Under the pieces are notes generated by a model, which saw only the letters and a list, made by a program, of their open reading frames with translations, was not told the DNA's origin and ran no database searches. Positions 49,796-57,791 of a stretch of DNA of 64,000 bases are shown piece by piece. The DNA is from Arthrobacter sp. TPD3018 (GTDB lineage: Bacteria; Pseudomonadota; Alphaproteobacteria; Sphingomonadales; Sphingomonadaceae), in the NCBI GenBank assembly GCA_003075315.1, contig QDFQ01000006.1, forward strand, positions 1 to 64,000, given 5' to 3'. A program made the position numbers and the translations under genes. Every line of letters begins with the position of its first letter. Position 1 is the first letter of the stretch.

Positions 49796-50053
49796 TCAGG
49801 CCGCGATCTGGTGGGTTCCTGGCTTGTAGAGGCCGAGGATGATGGACGGCATGAGCGAAGGGGGAACACCCTCATCGAGCATCATGGCGAACATGGCATC
49901 CTCGTCGCCGGTCGGCGTCATGTCCTCGATGACGAGGTTGGCGCGCGCCTCTGCTACGTCCTCGCGCCAGAGCGCGATCTGCTCGGGGGTGCCACGCTCA
50001 AAGTCCATGGAGCGGATGCGCTCGCGCAGCGTGTCGAGATTGATCTGGGCCAT
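49796..50053 (-). CDS. vbhA: VbhA-like antitoxin of the Fic toxin
   Basis: 85 residues. 'LDTLRERIRSMDFERGTPEQIALWREDVAEARANLVIEDMTPTGDEDAMFAMMLDEGVPPSLMPSIILGLYK' is an all-helical VbhA-type protein. The Fic-inhibiting motif is normally (S/T)xxxE(G/N); here SMDFER keeps Ser and Glu but has Arg at the last position. It blocks ATP binding in the Fic active site. Directly upstream of the toxin, two-base gap. Confidence 0.85.
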   Translation of the reverse strand: MAQINLDTLRERIRSMDFERGTPEQIALWREDVAEARANLVIEDMTPTGDEDAMFAMMLDEGVPPSLMPSIILGLYKPGTHQIAA

Positions 50054-50180
50054 CGCGTCATCCTTTCGCCGTTAACCCTACGCGCTCCCCCGCGATTTCT
50101 CAACAAATCACGTTGGCGCAGGTCCGTTTCGGCACGGTTGATCCGCGCTCAATCGAGCGCGGATCGCTACGCCACAGGCG

Positions 50181-50567
50181 TTAGTATTCGCTGGCCAGCA
50201 TGATCGTCAGCACCCGTTTAGTCTGCTCGGGATTCCACGGAGCGTCACTGCCGTAGGTGAGGCTCGTGTCGTAGCAGTCGATCTTCCAGAACACCGTCTG
50301 CACAACCGCCTTTGCATCGTCCGGACGGTCCTGCGTCCACGCGCCGGTTGCGAGCTTATAGATCGCGCCGAAATCGTGCTCGCCATGAGGGTCGTTGTTG
50401 CCATCGAACTTCGTGAACCGGGTGATCGCGACCAACGCGGCGAAACGGTCCAGCTCGGGGTGGGCCTGGAATCCCATCGTAACGTTGGCGAGGCTCGCGA
50501 GGCCAGGGTGGGTACGCGCCGCATCGTTGAGACGCCGGATGGTGTCGATCTGCTCGGGGGTCGGCAT
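50181..50567 (-). CDS. DUF3768 family plasmid protein
   Basis: 128 residues, no signal peptide. 'VTMGFQAHPELDRFAALVAITRFTKFDGNNDPHGEHDFGAIYKLATGAWTQDRPDDAKAVVQTVFWKIDCYDTSLTYGSDAPWNPEQTKRVLTIMLASEY' matches DUF3768, in which 'FDxxNDPyGEHDFG' and 'WKIDYYD' are conserved. Function unknown; nearly always on alphaproteobacterial plasmids and integrative elements. Divergent from the zinc-ribbon protein gene at 50859. Confidence 0.88.
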   Translation of the reverse strand: MPTPEQIDTIRRLNDAARTHPGLASLANVTMGFQAHPELDRFAALVAITRFTKFDGNNDPHGEHDFGAIYKLATGAWTQDRPDDAKAVVQTVFWKIDCYDTSLTYGSDAPWNPEQTKRVLTIMLASEY

Positions 50568-50760
50568 GGGTGATCCTCCTTGTTGGCATGGGCCGCAAGG
50601 CCGTTCGGCCTCACGGCCCTGCCTGTCCGGCGAGGACGGGATGGGGAGGGGAACGAGAATCTTGGTAAGCTGGCGCGGGCGAGCCGCCCTAGCGCGGCCG
50701 GCACCGACGGGGCCGGGCGCCGCGCTTGGCGGCTTACACGGGCGGCAAGATTGTCGTTCG

Positions 50761-50812
50761 GGAACGAAAGGGCGGCGCCCTTGGCGTTCCCCGGCGCGGG
50801 TCGCCCCGCGCC
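50761..50812 (+). other. Two tandem hairpins upstream of the 50859 gene
   Basis: First: GGAACG, AAGGGC, loop GGC, GCCCTT, CGTTCC (50761-50790), a 12-base stem with two small bulges. Second: GGCGCGGG-TCGC-CCCGCGCC (50793-50812), eight perfect pairs. No T-run. They lie in a 290-base gap (50568-50858) that holds no gene, and may form part of a long 5' leader or a DNA-protein site. Confidence 0.5.
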
Positions 50813-50858
50813 AGACAAACGGATAAGGTTCGGGAGGGGACTTCGGGGGGAAGCGCGA

Positions 50859-51518
50859 ATGTCGAACTGGGCGGAGCGGGCGTCGGCGTCGTTGCTACCG
50901 CTCAGCCGCGCGAGCACCCTTGGCGCCGCGCTCAAGGAGTGGACCTATACGGGGCGCTTCTTCGACCTCGAAGCGGCGGACGGCACCTGCGAGCTGTGCG
51001 GGCAGCAGGAGCTTCGCTACCATTTCGAGATCGAGAACGACGGCACGTCCGCGTCGTTGCTGGTCGGCTCCGAGTGCATCAAGCGCTTCGAGATCGCCGG
51101 CATTGACGAGCAAGGGCGACGGCTCGATGCACGCGATACGGGAAAGCTGGTGGACCGTCACCGCCGCGGCCTGGTGGAGGACGCGCGCAAGCAACGCGTC
51201 ATGACCGCGCTGCTCAAGCTCGGTCGCAAGGCACCCGACTTCGACGCGCAGAACTTCATCGCCTTCGTCGACGACAAAGGTGCGTTCACCCCCAACCAGG
51301 TGGCGATGATCTTCTGGCGGCTCGGCTCGGCCGGGGTGGAGTATCGCCCGGCCGACTGGAAGGTGCGGCTGCGCCGCGACAGCGATATCGGCCAGCTCCG
51401 AACGATGAAGCCGGCCGCTTTCAAGCGAGTCATGGCGGCGCTCACCGCGGCGCAGCGGCGCCGGATCGACGAAATCGAGGCTCGCTTAGCTCAGTATGGG
51501 CAGCGCTGGCGCGAGTGA
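50859..51518 (+). CDS. Plasmid-type hypothetical protein with zinc-ribbon-like Cys
   Basis: 219 residues from ATG 50859. 'GTCELCGQQELRYHFEIENDGTSASLLVGSECIKRFEI' (about 45-85) has CxxC plus a later Cys, a pattern I know from uncharacterised plasmid and phage proteins; two Lys/Arg-rich helical repeats follow. The C-terminus (MKPAAFKRVMAALTAAQRRRIDEIEARLAQYGQRW) is a coiled helix. No enzymatic motif. Could bind nucleic acid. The frame is well biased, so it is certainly a gene. Confidence 0.75.
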   Translation: MSNWAERASASLLPLSRASTLGAALKEWTYTGRFFDLEAADGTCELCGQQELRYHFEIENDGTSASLLVGSECIKRFEIAGIDEQGRRLDARDTGKLVDRHRRGLVEDARKQRVMTALLKLGRKAPDFDAQNFIAFVDDKGAFTPNQVAMIFWRLGSAGVEYRPADWKVRLRRDSDIGQLRTMKPAAFKRVMAALTAAQRRRIDEIEARLAQYGQRWRE

Positions 51519-51587
51519 TGTGCCGCCCGCGGTGCGGACCGTGATTTTCTGCTTTCGTTCCGCTCGGCCCTGACTCATAGAATCGTC

Positions 51588-52070
51588 ATGCCGATCATGC
51601 CGGAACATCGCTGGCTGTACCCGATCGACTGGCCCGAGCTGTCCAGGCTGATCCGGTTCGGCCGCGCTAAAGGCCGCTGCGAGCATTGCCGACGGCCGCA
51701 CGGTGCGCGCGTCTTCCATCTTGGCGATGGTCGCTGGTGGGATGCCGATCGCCGACAGTGGCGCGACGGGCGGGGACGGCGCATCCGTGTCGTCGGGGCA
51801 GACGTCGCCGCGATCGTCCGGCTCACGCGGGTGTATATCGCCTGCGCGCACCTCAATCACGACCCGACCGACAATGCGCCGCGCAATCTCGCCGCGCTCT
51901 GCCAGCGCTGCCACATGATCCACGACGCGGCCGAGCATCGCCGGCGCCGGTGGTACAACGCCTATCGCAGGCGTGCGCTGGGCGATCTTTTGGCTCTGCT
52001 CGATGGGCTGCCGACGATCGGGGCGGGGCAGGGTGTGCCACGTGGCACACCTGCGCGTCACACCGCCTAA
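51588..52070 (+). CDS. HNH-like protein
   Basis: 160 residues. Starts 'MPEHRWLYPIDWPELSRLIRFGRAKGRCEHCRRPHG' with a CxxC knuckle, and later 'VYIACAHLNHDPTDNAPRNLAALCQRCHMIHD' supplies His-His, Asn and a second CxxC, the layout of HNH nucleases. The C-terminal part is basic. Homologues are frequent on plasmids of this group. The central insert (residues about 40-75) is Trp/Arg-rich. Probably a DNA endonuclease, not tied to a known restriction system here. Confidence 0.8.
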   Translation: MPIMPEHRWLYPIDWPELSRLIRFGRAKGRCEHCRRPHGARVFHLGDGRWWDADRRQWRDGRGRRIRVVGADVAAIVRLTRVYIACAHLNHDPTDNAPRNLAALCQRCHMIHDAAEHRRRRWYNAYRRRALGDLLALLDGLPTIGAGQGVPRGTPARHTA

Positions 52071-52120
52071 GCCCCCCATTCACTCGAACCGCGGTAAGGG
52101 AGAAGGCCTATCGCTCTATG

Positions 52121-52144
52121 ATATATCTGCTATGCTGGATATAT
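52121..52144 (+). promoter_or_regulatory. Putative ArsR operator overlapping the arsR start
   Basis: ATATATC (52121-52127) and GATATAT (52138-52144) form a seven-base perfect inverted repeat; the second arm includes the arsR ATG (52143). Binding would block transcription and initiation together. Confidence 0.6.
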
Positions 52145-52475
52145 GGAAAACGAGTTAGCGATCGCGGCACTGGGGGCGTTGGCGCAGGGCACGCGCCTCG
52201 ACGTGTTTCGTCTGCTGGTGCGGCACGAGCCTGACGGGTTGGCTGCAGGCGAGATCGCCCGCCGGCTGGATGTGCCGCAGAACACGATGTCGGCGCACCT
52301 TGGTATTCTGGCCCGTGCCGGCCTCGTTCGCTCCGAACGGCACAGCCGGTCGATCATCTACCGCGCCGACCTCGACGGGCTGCGCGCGCTAACGCTGTTC
52401 CTCGTCAAGGATTGCTGTGCCGGCAACGCCGAATTGTGCGGGCCGCTCATCGCCGAACTCGCTCCCTGCTGCTGA
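52143..52475 (+). CDS. arsR: ArsR-family arsenite-responsive repressor
   Basis: 110 residues. Winged-helix core: 'LAQGTRLDVFRLLVRHEPDGLAAGEIARRLDVPQNTMSAHLGILARAGLVRSERHSRSIIYRADLDGLRALTLFLVKDCCAGNAELCG'. The metal Cys are near the C-terminus (KDCCAGNAELC), as in alphaproteobacterial ArsR, not in the helix of the plasmid R773 type. First gene of ars operon; no clear SD, so it may be translated from a very short leader. Confidence 0.92.
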   Translation: MENELAIAALGALAQGTRLDVFRLLVRHEPDGLAAGEIARRLDVPQNTMSAHLGILARAGLVRSERHSRSIIYRADLDGLRALTLFLVKDCCAGNAELCGPLIAELAPCC

Positions 52476-52486
52476 AAGGACGCCCC

Positions 52487-52930
52487 ATGAGCCGGACTGA
52501 CTCGGTCGTCGACATCGTCATCTACCACAATCCCGAGTGCGGCACGTCGCGCAACGCGCTCGCCATGATCCGCAATGCCGGCATCGAGCCGCACGTGGTC
52601 GAATATCTGAAGACCCCGCCGTCGCGCGCGCTGCTGCTCGAGCTGATTGAGCGGGCGGGCATCTCGCCGCGCGAGCTGCTGCGCGAGAAAGGCACGCCCT
52701 ATGCGGAGCTGGGGCTCGGCGACACCACACTGTCCGACGAGGCGCTGGTGGACGCGATGATGGCGCACCCGATCCTCATCAACCGCCCGCTGGTCGTCTC
52801 ACCCTTGGGCGTGAAGCTCTGCCGCCCGTCCGAAGCCGTCCTCGATCTGTTGCCGAGCGGGCAGCTCGGCGCGTTCGCCAAGGAGGACGGCGAACAGGTG
52901 GTGGACGCGTCCGGCGAGCGGGTCGGCTGA
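52487..52930 (+). CDS. arsC: Arsenate reductase, glutaredoxin-dependent
   Basis: 147 residues from ATG 52487, with GAAAGGA upstream. The catalytic Cys is in 'IYHNPECGTSRNALAMIRNAG', followed by 'EYLKTPPSRALLLELIERAGISPRELLREKGTPYAELGL' and 'HPILINRPLVVSPLGVKLCRPSE' with the three Arg that bind arsenate. Converts arsenate to arsenite using glutathione and glutaredoxin. 11 bases after arsR, before acr3. Confidence 0.95.
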   Translation: MSRTDSVVDIVIYHNPECGTSRNALAMIRNAGIEPHVVEYLKTPPSRALLLELIERAGISPRELLREKGTPYAELGLGDTTLSDEALVDAMMAHPILINRPLVVSPLGVKLCRPSEAVLDLLPSGQLGAFAKEDGEQVVDASGERVG

Positions 52931-52934
52931 GCCC

Positions 52935-54014
52935 ATGTCGACGATCGCCCCTGTCGCCGGACCTGCGCCGGCGCGCGCCGGCATCGGCACCTTCGAGCGC
53001 TACCTGACGCTCTGGGTGGCGCTCTGCATCGTTGCCGGCATCGGCTTGGGGCACCTTTTGCCCGGCCTGTTCGCGCGCGTTGCCTCGGCCGAGGTAGCGC
53101 GCGTCAACCTCATCGTCGCGGTGCTGATCTGGCTGATGATCGTACCGATGCTGCTCAAGATCGACTTCGGCGCGCTCGGGTCGGTCCGCCAGCATTGGAA
53201 GGGGGTGGGCGTCACACTGTTCATCAACTGGGCGGTGAAGCCCTTCTCGATGGCAGCGCTTGGCACATTGTTCATCGGTTGGCTGTTCGCGCCGCTTCTG
53301 CCCGCAGGGGAGGGGCCGTCCTACATCGCTGGCCTGATCCTGCTCGCTGCGGCACCGTGCACGGCCATGGTGTTCGTGTGGTCGAACCTGTGCGAGGGCG
53401 AGCCGACCTACACGCTGTCCCAGGTCGCGCTGAACGACGTCATCATGGTGTTCCTGTTCGCGCCGCTCGTCGGGCTGCTGCTCGGCGTCGCTTCGGTGAC
53501 GGTGCCGTGGGACACGCTGCTGATCTCGGTGATGCTCTACATCGTCGTGCCGGTCATCGCCGCCCAGCTCGTGCGCCGTGTCGTGCTGACGAACGGCGGA
53601 CAAGCCGCGCTCGACCGGCTGCTCGGTCGCTTGGGGCCGGTGTCGCTCGTCTCGCTGCTGGCGACGCTCGTCCTGCTGTTCGGCTTCCAGGGTGAGGCGA
53701 TCGTGGCGCAGCCGTTGGTGATCGCACTGCTTGCGGTGCCGATCCTCATCCAAGTCTATTTCAATGCAGGTCTAGCCTACTGGCTCTCGCGCCGCTTCGG
53801 CGTTGCCTGGTGCGTGGCGGCGCCTGCGGCGCTGATCGGCGCATCCAACTTCTTCGAATTGGCCGTGGCGGCCGCGATCTCGCTGTTCGGGCTCAAGTCG
53901 GGCGCGGCGCTGGCCACGGTCGTCGGCGTGCTGGTCGAGGTGCCCGTGATGCTGTCGGTCGTCTCGATCGTGAAAGCATCCCGGGGCTGGTACGAGCGCG
54001 GGGCGCACGCATGA
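52935..54014 (+). CDS. acr3: Arsenite efflux pump ACR3
   Basis: 359 residues, ten helices. 'LLKIDFGALGSVRQHWKGVGVTLFINWAVKPFSMAALG' and 'LAAAPCTAMVFVWSNLCEGEPTYTLSQVALND' (with the conserved Cys) identify ACR3 of the BART superfamily rather than ArsB. Exports arsenite using the proton gradient. Four bases after arsC; ATGA overlap with arsN2. Confidence 0.95.
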   Translation: MSTIAPVAGPAPARAGIGTFERYLTLWVALCIVAGIGLGHLLPGLFARVASAEVARVNLIVAVLIWLMIVPMLLKIDFGALGSVRQHWKGVGVTLFINWAVKPFSMAALGTLFIGWLFAPLLPAGEGPSYIAGLILLAAAPCTAMVFVWSNLCEGEPTYTLSQVALNDVIMVFLFAPLVGLLLGVASVTVPWDTLLISVMLYIVVPVIAAQLVRRVVLTNGGQAALDRLLGRLGPVSLVSLLATLVLLFGFQGEAIVAQPLVIALLAVPILIQVYFNAGLAYWLSRRFGVAWCVAAPAALIGASNFFELAVAAAISLFGLKSGAALATVVGVLVEVPVMLSVVSIVKASRGWYERGAHA

Positions 54015-54448
54015 CCGGCCTCCGCGTCACGTGTCTCGCGCCGGGCGAGCTGGATGATCTGGCCGGCGCGCTGGCAGCCGCCAAGCTGCCGACCGCCGAT
54101 CTCGCCGAACCCGGCCGCGCCTTCGTCCGCTTCGACGACGACGCTGGGTTGGTCGGGTTCGGCGGGATCGAGGGCGAAGGGTCGGACCGCCTGCTCCGCT
54201 CGCTGGTGGTCTTGGCCGATCGCCGGGGCGCCGGCATCGGCAGTGCGATGCTGGCGCTGCTCGAGGGCGAGGCGCGCCGTCTCGGGGTCGAGCGATTGCA
54301 CCTCCTGACCAACACCGCGGCGCCGTTCTTCCGGGTGAACGGTTATGCCGAGGACGATCGCGCTGCGGCGCCGCCTGCGGTTGCCGCTTCGCGCGAATTC
54401 ACCGCGCTCTGCCCGGCGTCGGCCAGCTATCTCGTGAAAGCTCTTTGA
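54011..54448 (+). CDS. arsN2: ArsN2-type GNAT acetyltransferase
   Basis: 145 residues from ATG 54011. The GNAT acetyl-CoA loop is '[80 protein letters not shown]', and the ending resembles ArsN2, which is regularly found in ars operons and may acetylate arsenical or phosphinothricin-like compounds. Substrate unproven. TGATG overlap with arsH. Confidence 0.88.
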   Translation: MTGLRVTCLAPGELDDLAGALAAAKLPTADLAEPGRAFVRFDDDAGLVGFGGIEGEGSDRLLRSLVVLADRRGAGIGSAMLALLEGEARRLGVERLHLLTNTAAPFFRVNGYAEDDRAAAPPAVAASREFTALCPASASYLVKAL

Positions 54449-55191
54449 TGCCGCTTCGTACGCTCGCCGATCCCGACCTCCTGCCGGCGCTCGATCCCGC
54501 CTATATCCGCGCGCGGCCCGCCACTGGGCTCGGACCGATCGAGCCGCCCCCCCGAATACTCCTGCTCTACGGCAGCTTGCGCGAGCGCTCCTTCTCGCGG
54601 TTCGCCACGGAAGAAGCGGCACGCCTGCTGCAATTGTTCGGCGCGGAAACGCGGATCTTCGATCCCTCGACGCTGCCGCTCCCCGACCAGGTGGTGGGCG
54701 ACGATCATCCGGCCGTTCACGAACTGCGCGAACTGGCGATGTGGTCGGAGGGTCAGGTCTGGTGCAGCCCGGAACGGCACGGCCAGATCACCGGCGTCAT
54801 GAAAACGCAGATCGATCACCTGCCGCTCGAGATGAAGGGCATGCGCCCGACCCAGGGCCGCACCCTTGCGGTCATGCAGGTGTCGGGCGGATCGCAATCC
54901 TTCAACGCGGTCAATACGCTCCGCCTGCTCGGCCGCTGGATGCGGATGTTCACGATTCCCAACCAGTCCTCGGTCGCGATTGCCTACAAGGAGTTCGACG
55001 AGGCCGGACGCATGAAGCCGTCAAGCTACTATGACCGCATCGTCGATGTGATGGAGGAGCTCGTTCGCTTCACGGTCCTGCTACGGCCGCACGCGACGCA
55101 GCTCGTGGATCGCTATTCGGAGCGCAAACACGCAGCGGTTCCTGTGACTTCAACTGACGATCTGTCGTCCATCGCTACCGGACACCTATGA
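54448..55191 (+). CDS. arsH: ArsH NADPH-dependent FMN oxidoreductase
   Basis: 247 residues. FMN site '[25 protein letters not shown]' and '[26 protein letters not shown]', '[31 protein letters not shown]' are typical of ArsH. It oxidises trivalent organoarsenicals and reduces quinones. Last gene of the operon arsR-arsC-acr3-arsN2-arsH; about 600 bases follow without a convincing gene. Confidence 0.95.
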   Translation: MPLRTLADPDLLPALDPAYIRARPATGLGPIEPPPRILLLYGSLRERSFSRFATEEAARLLQLFGAETRIFDPSTLPLPDQVVGDDHPAVHELRELAMWSEGQVWCSPERHGQITGVMKTQIDHLPLEMKGMRPTQGRTLAVMQVSGGSQSFNAVNTLRLLGRWMRMFTIPNQSSVAIAYKEFDEAGRMKPSSYYDRIVDVMEELVRFTVLLRPHATQLVDRYSERKHAAVPVTSTDDLSSIATGHL

Positions 55192-55767
55192 CCGGCAGGA
55201 CCCAACGAATTGGGATTGGGACGAGGCCAACTCACGTGAGCCGCAGGCCGGCGCTCATCGAAGTTTGGCGAGAGGTTTGCGACCACCACCAGCAGCCTCG
55301 ATTTAACATAATCAATATTATCGGACTAGCAAATCTGCTCTGCGGCGGAAGCACTTAGGCCGCTCTACCGGCACTCACCCGATCAGCGACACCCGCTCGC
55401 GCTGGCGTGCTTCGGCTCGGCGAGCCACGCATGAAACTGCGCCAGAATGTCGGCAACGTCCAGTCCCATTTGCCGATGGTGCATTGGCCACGAGCGCGCA
55501 GCGGCGCCAACCAGTCCTTGCAGTTCTGGATCAACATCGCCTGGACCCATTTCGGCGTGCTAGCGAGCAGCCATTCCAGTGATGGCCAGTCATAGGCGGG
55601 CCGTACCCGCAATTAGGCGGCTGACCGGCTCATCCGAAGCAGTGCGATATCCAGCGTCCCGTTTCAGGAGAACCAACACGCGCCCTGCCCGGCCACTCTC
55701 TTTTTCCAGGAAGAGGGGTTACCGGAAAATACAATGAGGGTGACGAAGCCGGTTAGATCGCTTATAT
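55192..55767. other. Intergenic region with one doubtful open frame
   Basis: The minus-strand frame 55355-55612 (85 residues, YDWPSLEWLLASTPKWVQAMLIQ...) is Trp-rich and protein-like in its first 55 residues, with no recognisable family or start site, and may be a gene remnant. The AT-rich stretch 55300-55345 (TTAACATAATCAATATTATC) breaks the local composition. Nothing else is seen. Confidence 0.4.
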
Positions 55768-55782
55768 GTTAGCTAGACTAAC
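55768..55782 (+). promoter_or_regulatory. Dyad before the RES/Xre operon
   Basis: GTTAG-CTAGA-CTAAC, a perfect five-base inverted repeat 15 bases before the antitoxin ATG, with a further GGTTAG half-site at 55751. A plausible autoregulatory operator for the toxin-antitoxin pair. Confidence 0.5.
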
Positions 55783-55796
55783 CGTAGGAGCTGCTC

Positions 55797-56555
55797 ATGG
55801 CGACCCTCGCCAACGCCGTTGATCCGGGTGCCTTTGCCAATCTGGTGTTCGCCAGCTTGGTCGAGACCGCACGCAACAAGCCAGCCAAACAGCGTGGATC
55901 CGAGCCGGCGCCTACGGTCGACGAAACCTTATATATAGCGCCCACGGTTGAGGGCTTCTCCGCACAATATCGCACCGCCGTCGATCACGCGCTGGAGCAG
56001 CTAGCTGAAGCCGGTATTGCAACTGATCCGGATCGGCAGGCGCTCTACGCCATCGTCGACAAGCTGCTGCCCGACATTCGCACCCGACACCTCGAGCGCA
56101 AGATCGAGCAGCTCCTCGATGTGTTGGCCGACACGCATGACCCGATGGCGGAATTTCACACTGCGGTCGCGGCCGATAACACCGCGATCCGGCAGCGCTT
56201 CCTTCAGGAGGTCGAGACGCTTACCTCGGTCGAGGTTGCCGCGCGCGCCGGGCACGAAGCCAAGAACCGCCACCAGACGGCCGCGCGCTGGAAGGCGCAG
56301 GCCCGTGTCTTCGCCGTCCCCTATCAGGGGCAGGATCGCTTTCCCGCGTTCCAGTTCGATGCCGACGGCAAACCCCTTCCGCTAATCCGGCAGGTTCTCG
56401 CGGCCCTCCCCGCGAACCGCACGCCATGGCAAGTTGCTTTCTGGTTCGTATCGTCCAACTCATGGCTTGGTGGTCCCGCACCCATTGAGCGGTTCGACGA
56501 ACCAGCAGCCGTTCTCGAGGCGGCAGCCCACGAAGGTGATGAGATCAGCGGGTGA
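55797..56555 (+). CDS. Antitoxin with C-terminal ParS/Xre-MbcA-like toxin-binding domain
   Basis: 252 residues from ATG 55797 with GTAGGAG upstream. The last about 60 residues, 'LIRQVLAALPANRTPWQVAFWFVSSNSWLGGPAPIERFDEPAAVLEAAAHEGDE', match the DUF2384/MbcA-ParS-Xre segment that inserts into RES toxins. The N-terminal about 190 residues are helical and not a standard HTH of the Xre type, making it about twice the usual antitoxin size. GTGA overlap with the toxin gene. Confidence 0.78.
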   Translation: MATLANAVDPGAFANLVFASLVETARNKPAKQRGSEPAPTVDETLYIAPTVEGFSAQYRTAVDHALEQLAEAGIATDPDRQALYAIVDKLLPDIRTRHLERKIEQLLDVLADTHDPMAEFHTAVAADNTAIRQRFLQEVETLTSVEVAARAGHEAKNRHQTAARWKAQARVFAVPYQGQDRFPAFQFDADGKPLPLIRQVLAALPANRTPWQVAFWFVSSNSWLGGPAPIERFDEPAAVLEAAAHEGDEISG

Positions 56556-57199
56556 CGGCCCTCGCTCCGACAGGCATCGTTGCGAAACCGCCGACCGCCT
56601 TCCCGACCCACGTTACCGACCTACCGGTGGGGACGGTGCTTTGGCGCATTCACGCCGAGAAGCTTGCCGGAGACGCGTTCAATCCGGGTTTCGGCGCTTC
56701 GCGCTTCGCGCCGATCGGCCCGGTGCGCAAGCGGGTGCCGACGGCCTATGCCGCAGACGGGTTTGAGGCTGCGGTGTACGATACGATCTTCCACGATCTC
56801 GATTCCACGCAGACCTTCAAGACCTTTGCGCTGAGCAGGCTTGCCGATGTTCGCTGCTCGGTACTCCGGGTCGCCAGCCCGCTGGTGCTTCGCTCCTTTC
56901 TCGCGCCCGATCTGATGAAGCTGGGCGTCGCCCGTACCCAGCTGATCGACACGCCCGCGCGCGAATTTCCGGACACGCGGCGCTGGTCTGCGGCACTGCA
57001 TCGCAAAGACGCCGCCACGCATGGGATGGTCTGGGAGTCTCGCCCCTATCCCTCGTCGCAGGCGATGATGTTGTTCGGCGATCGCGTGCCGCCTGGTGCG
57101 CTAAGCGTGGTCAGCACGTCTGGCATCGATGGTGATCCGGGGCTCGCCATGCGCTTCAAGGCGCTTGCCGATCGCTCCGGCGTGACCCTTGTCGCGTAA
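56552..57199 (+). CDS. RES-domain NAD+-degrading toxin
   Basis: 215 residues from GTG 56552. RES motif residues: Arg in 'VLWRIHAEKLAGDAFNPGFGASRFAPIG', Glu in 'DGFEAAVYDTIFHDL' and Ser late in the fold; these are the Arg-Glu-Ser triad. These toxins cleave NAD+ by phosphorolysis or glycohydrolysis and halt growth, and are neutralised by the linked Xre/ParS protein. The pair is complete. Confidence 0.9.
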   Translation: MTALAPTGIVAKPPTAFPTHVTDLPVGTVLWRIHAEKLAGDAFNPGFGASRFAPIGPVRKRVPTAYAADGFEAAVYDTIFHDLDSTQTFKTFALSRLADVRCSVLRVASPLVLRSFLAPDLMKLGVARTQLIDTPAREFPDTRRWSAALHRKDAATHGMVWESRPYPSSQAMMLFGDRVPPGALSVVSTSGIDGDPGLAMRFKALADRSGVTLVA

Positions 57200-57202
57200 G
57201 AT

Positions 57203-57245
57203 GGGAGCGAAATTTGCGGTAAAATAACGCCGTGCTGACGCTCCC
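57203..57245 (+). other. Long-range inverted repeat after the RES gene
   Basis: GGGAGCG (57203-57209) and CGCTCCC (57239-57245) pair perfectly across a 29-base AT-richer loop. Possible terminator without a T-tract. The following stretch to 57484 holds nothing I recognise. Confidence 0.35.
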
Positions 57246-57484
57246 GCAGGTGGGGTATCGTGGTATATGTATCTCCTAATCGACGCGTAGCGCCGGCTGC
57301 CAAGATCAGGAGCACGGGCCGTCGCGTTCCGGCCTCAAGGCCTCGTGTCCGTCACCAAGGTGGCGACCTTAAAATCGGATTGGCCTGTGGGCACACATCA
57401 AGGCGCGCGCGACACGTAAGTTCTTGCGATCAACCACCGTCTGAGCTCAACTTGCTTCTAAGAATGCATTGAGGGGGCGAACCA

Positions 57485-57595
57485 GTGGCGACGAATCCTT
57501 CCGAGAGGGTAGAAGCAGACCGATCTGTGATCCTGCGAGACCTCGCCGAAGACGCCTTGGCGACGTTCGAGCGGATCGTCGAGGCGGCTCTAGCT
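57485..57595 (+). pseudogene. 5' fragment of an unknown gene
   Basis: GTG 57485, with GAGGGGG upstream, opens MATNPSERVEADRSVILRDLAEDALATFERIVEAALARH, a plausible protein start. After about residue 37 the frame enters the antisense of the aldo/keto reductase fragment and loses protein character. I do not recognise the family. Confidence 0.3.
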
Positions 57596-57716
57596 CGACA
57601 CCGGCGCGTAGCTCGGCGATCTCATCGGATCGCCGCTCAGCACGTTCACCCATCTTCCAGGTGCCTTGACCCATTGAAGGAACCACTTCCCCGCCGAGCA
57701 ACGTCACGTGTTTCAT
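57591..57716 (-). pseudogene. Aldo/keto reductase, N-terminal fragment
   Basis: ATG 57716 opens 42 residues, MKHVTLLGGEVVPSMGQGT, then WKMGERAERRSDEIAELRAGVEL, which match the first strand and helix of aldo/keto reductases (VPxxGQGTWxMGE, RRxDEIxALRxG). The similarity ends abruptly near 57591 and the frame runs on into unrelated sequence to 57447. The rest of the barrel is gone. It lies 75 bases downstream of the TetR gene on the same strand, so a tetR-akr unit has been truncated. Confidence 0.65.
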
Positions 57717-57791
57717 GTGCTTTCGTCCAATGAGATGAGTTCGACTGTTCGGTCGCGGGAGGCGGATTGGCAGATGACCACCATGTAACGA

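Noticed and set aside
57260..57472. 70-residue plus-strand frame after the RES gene
   Set aside because: Arg/Ser-rich without structure and no initiation signal.
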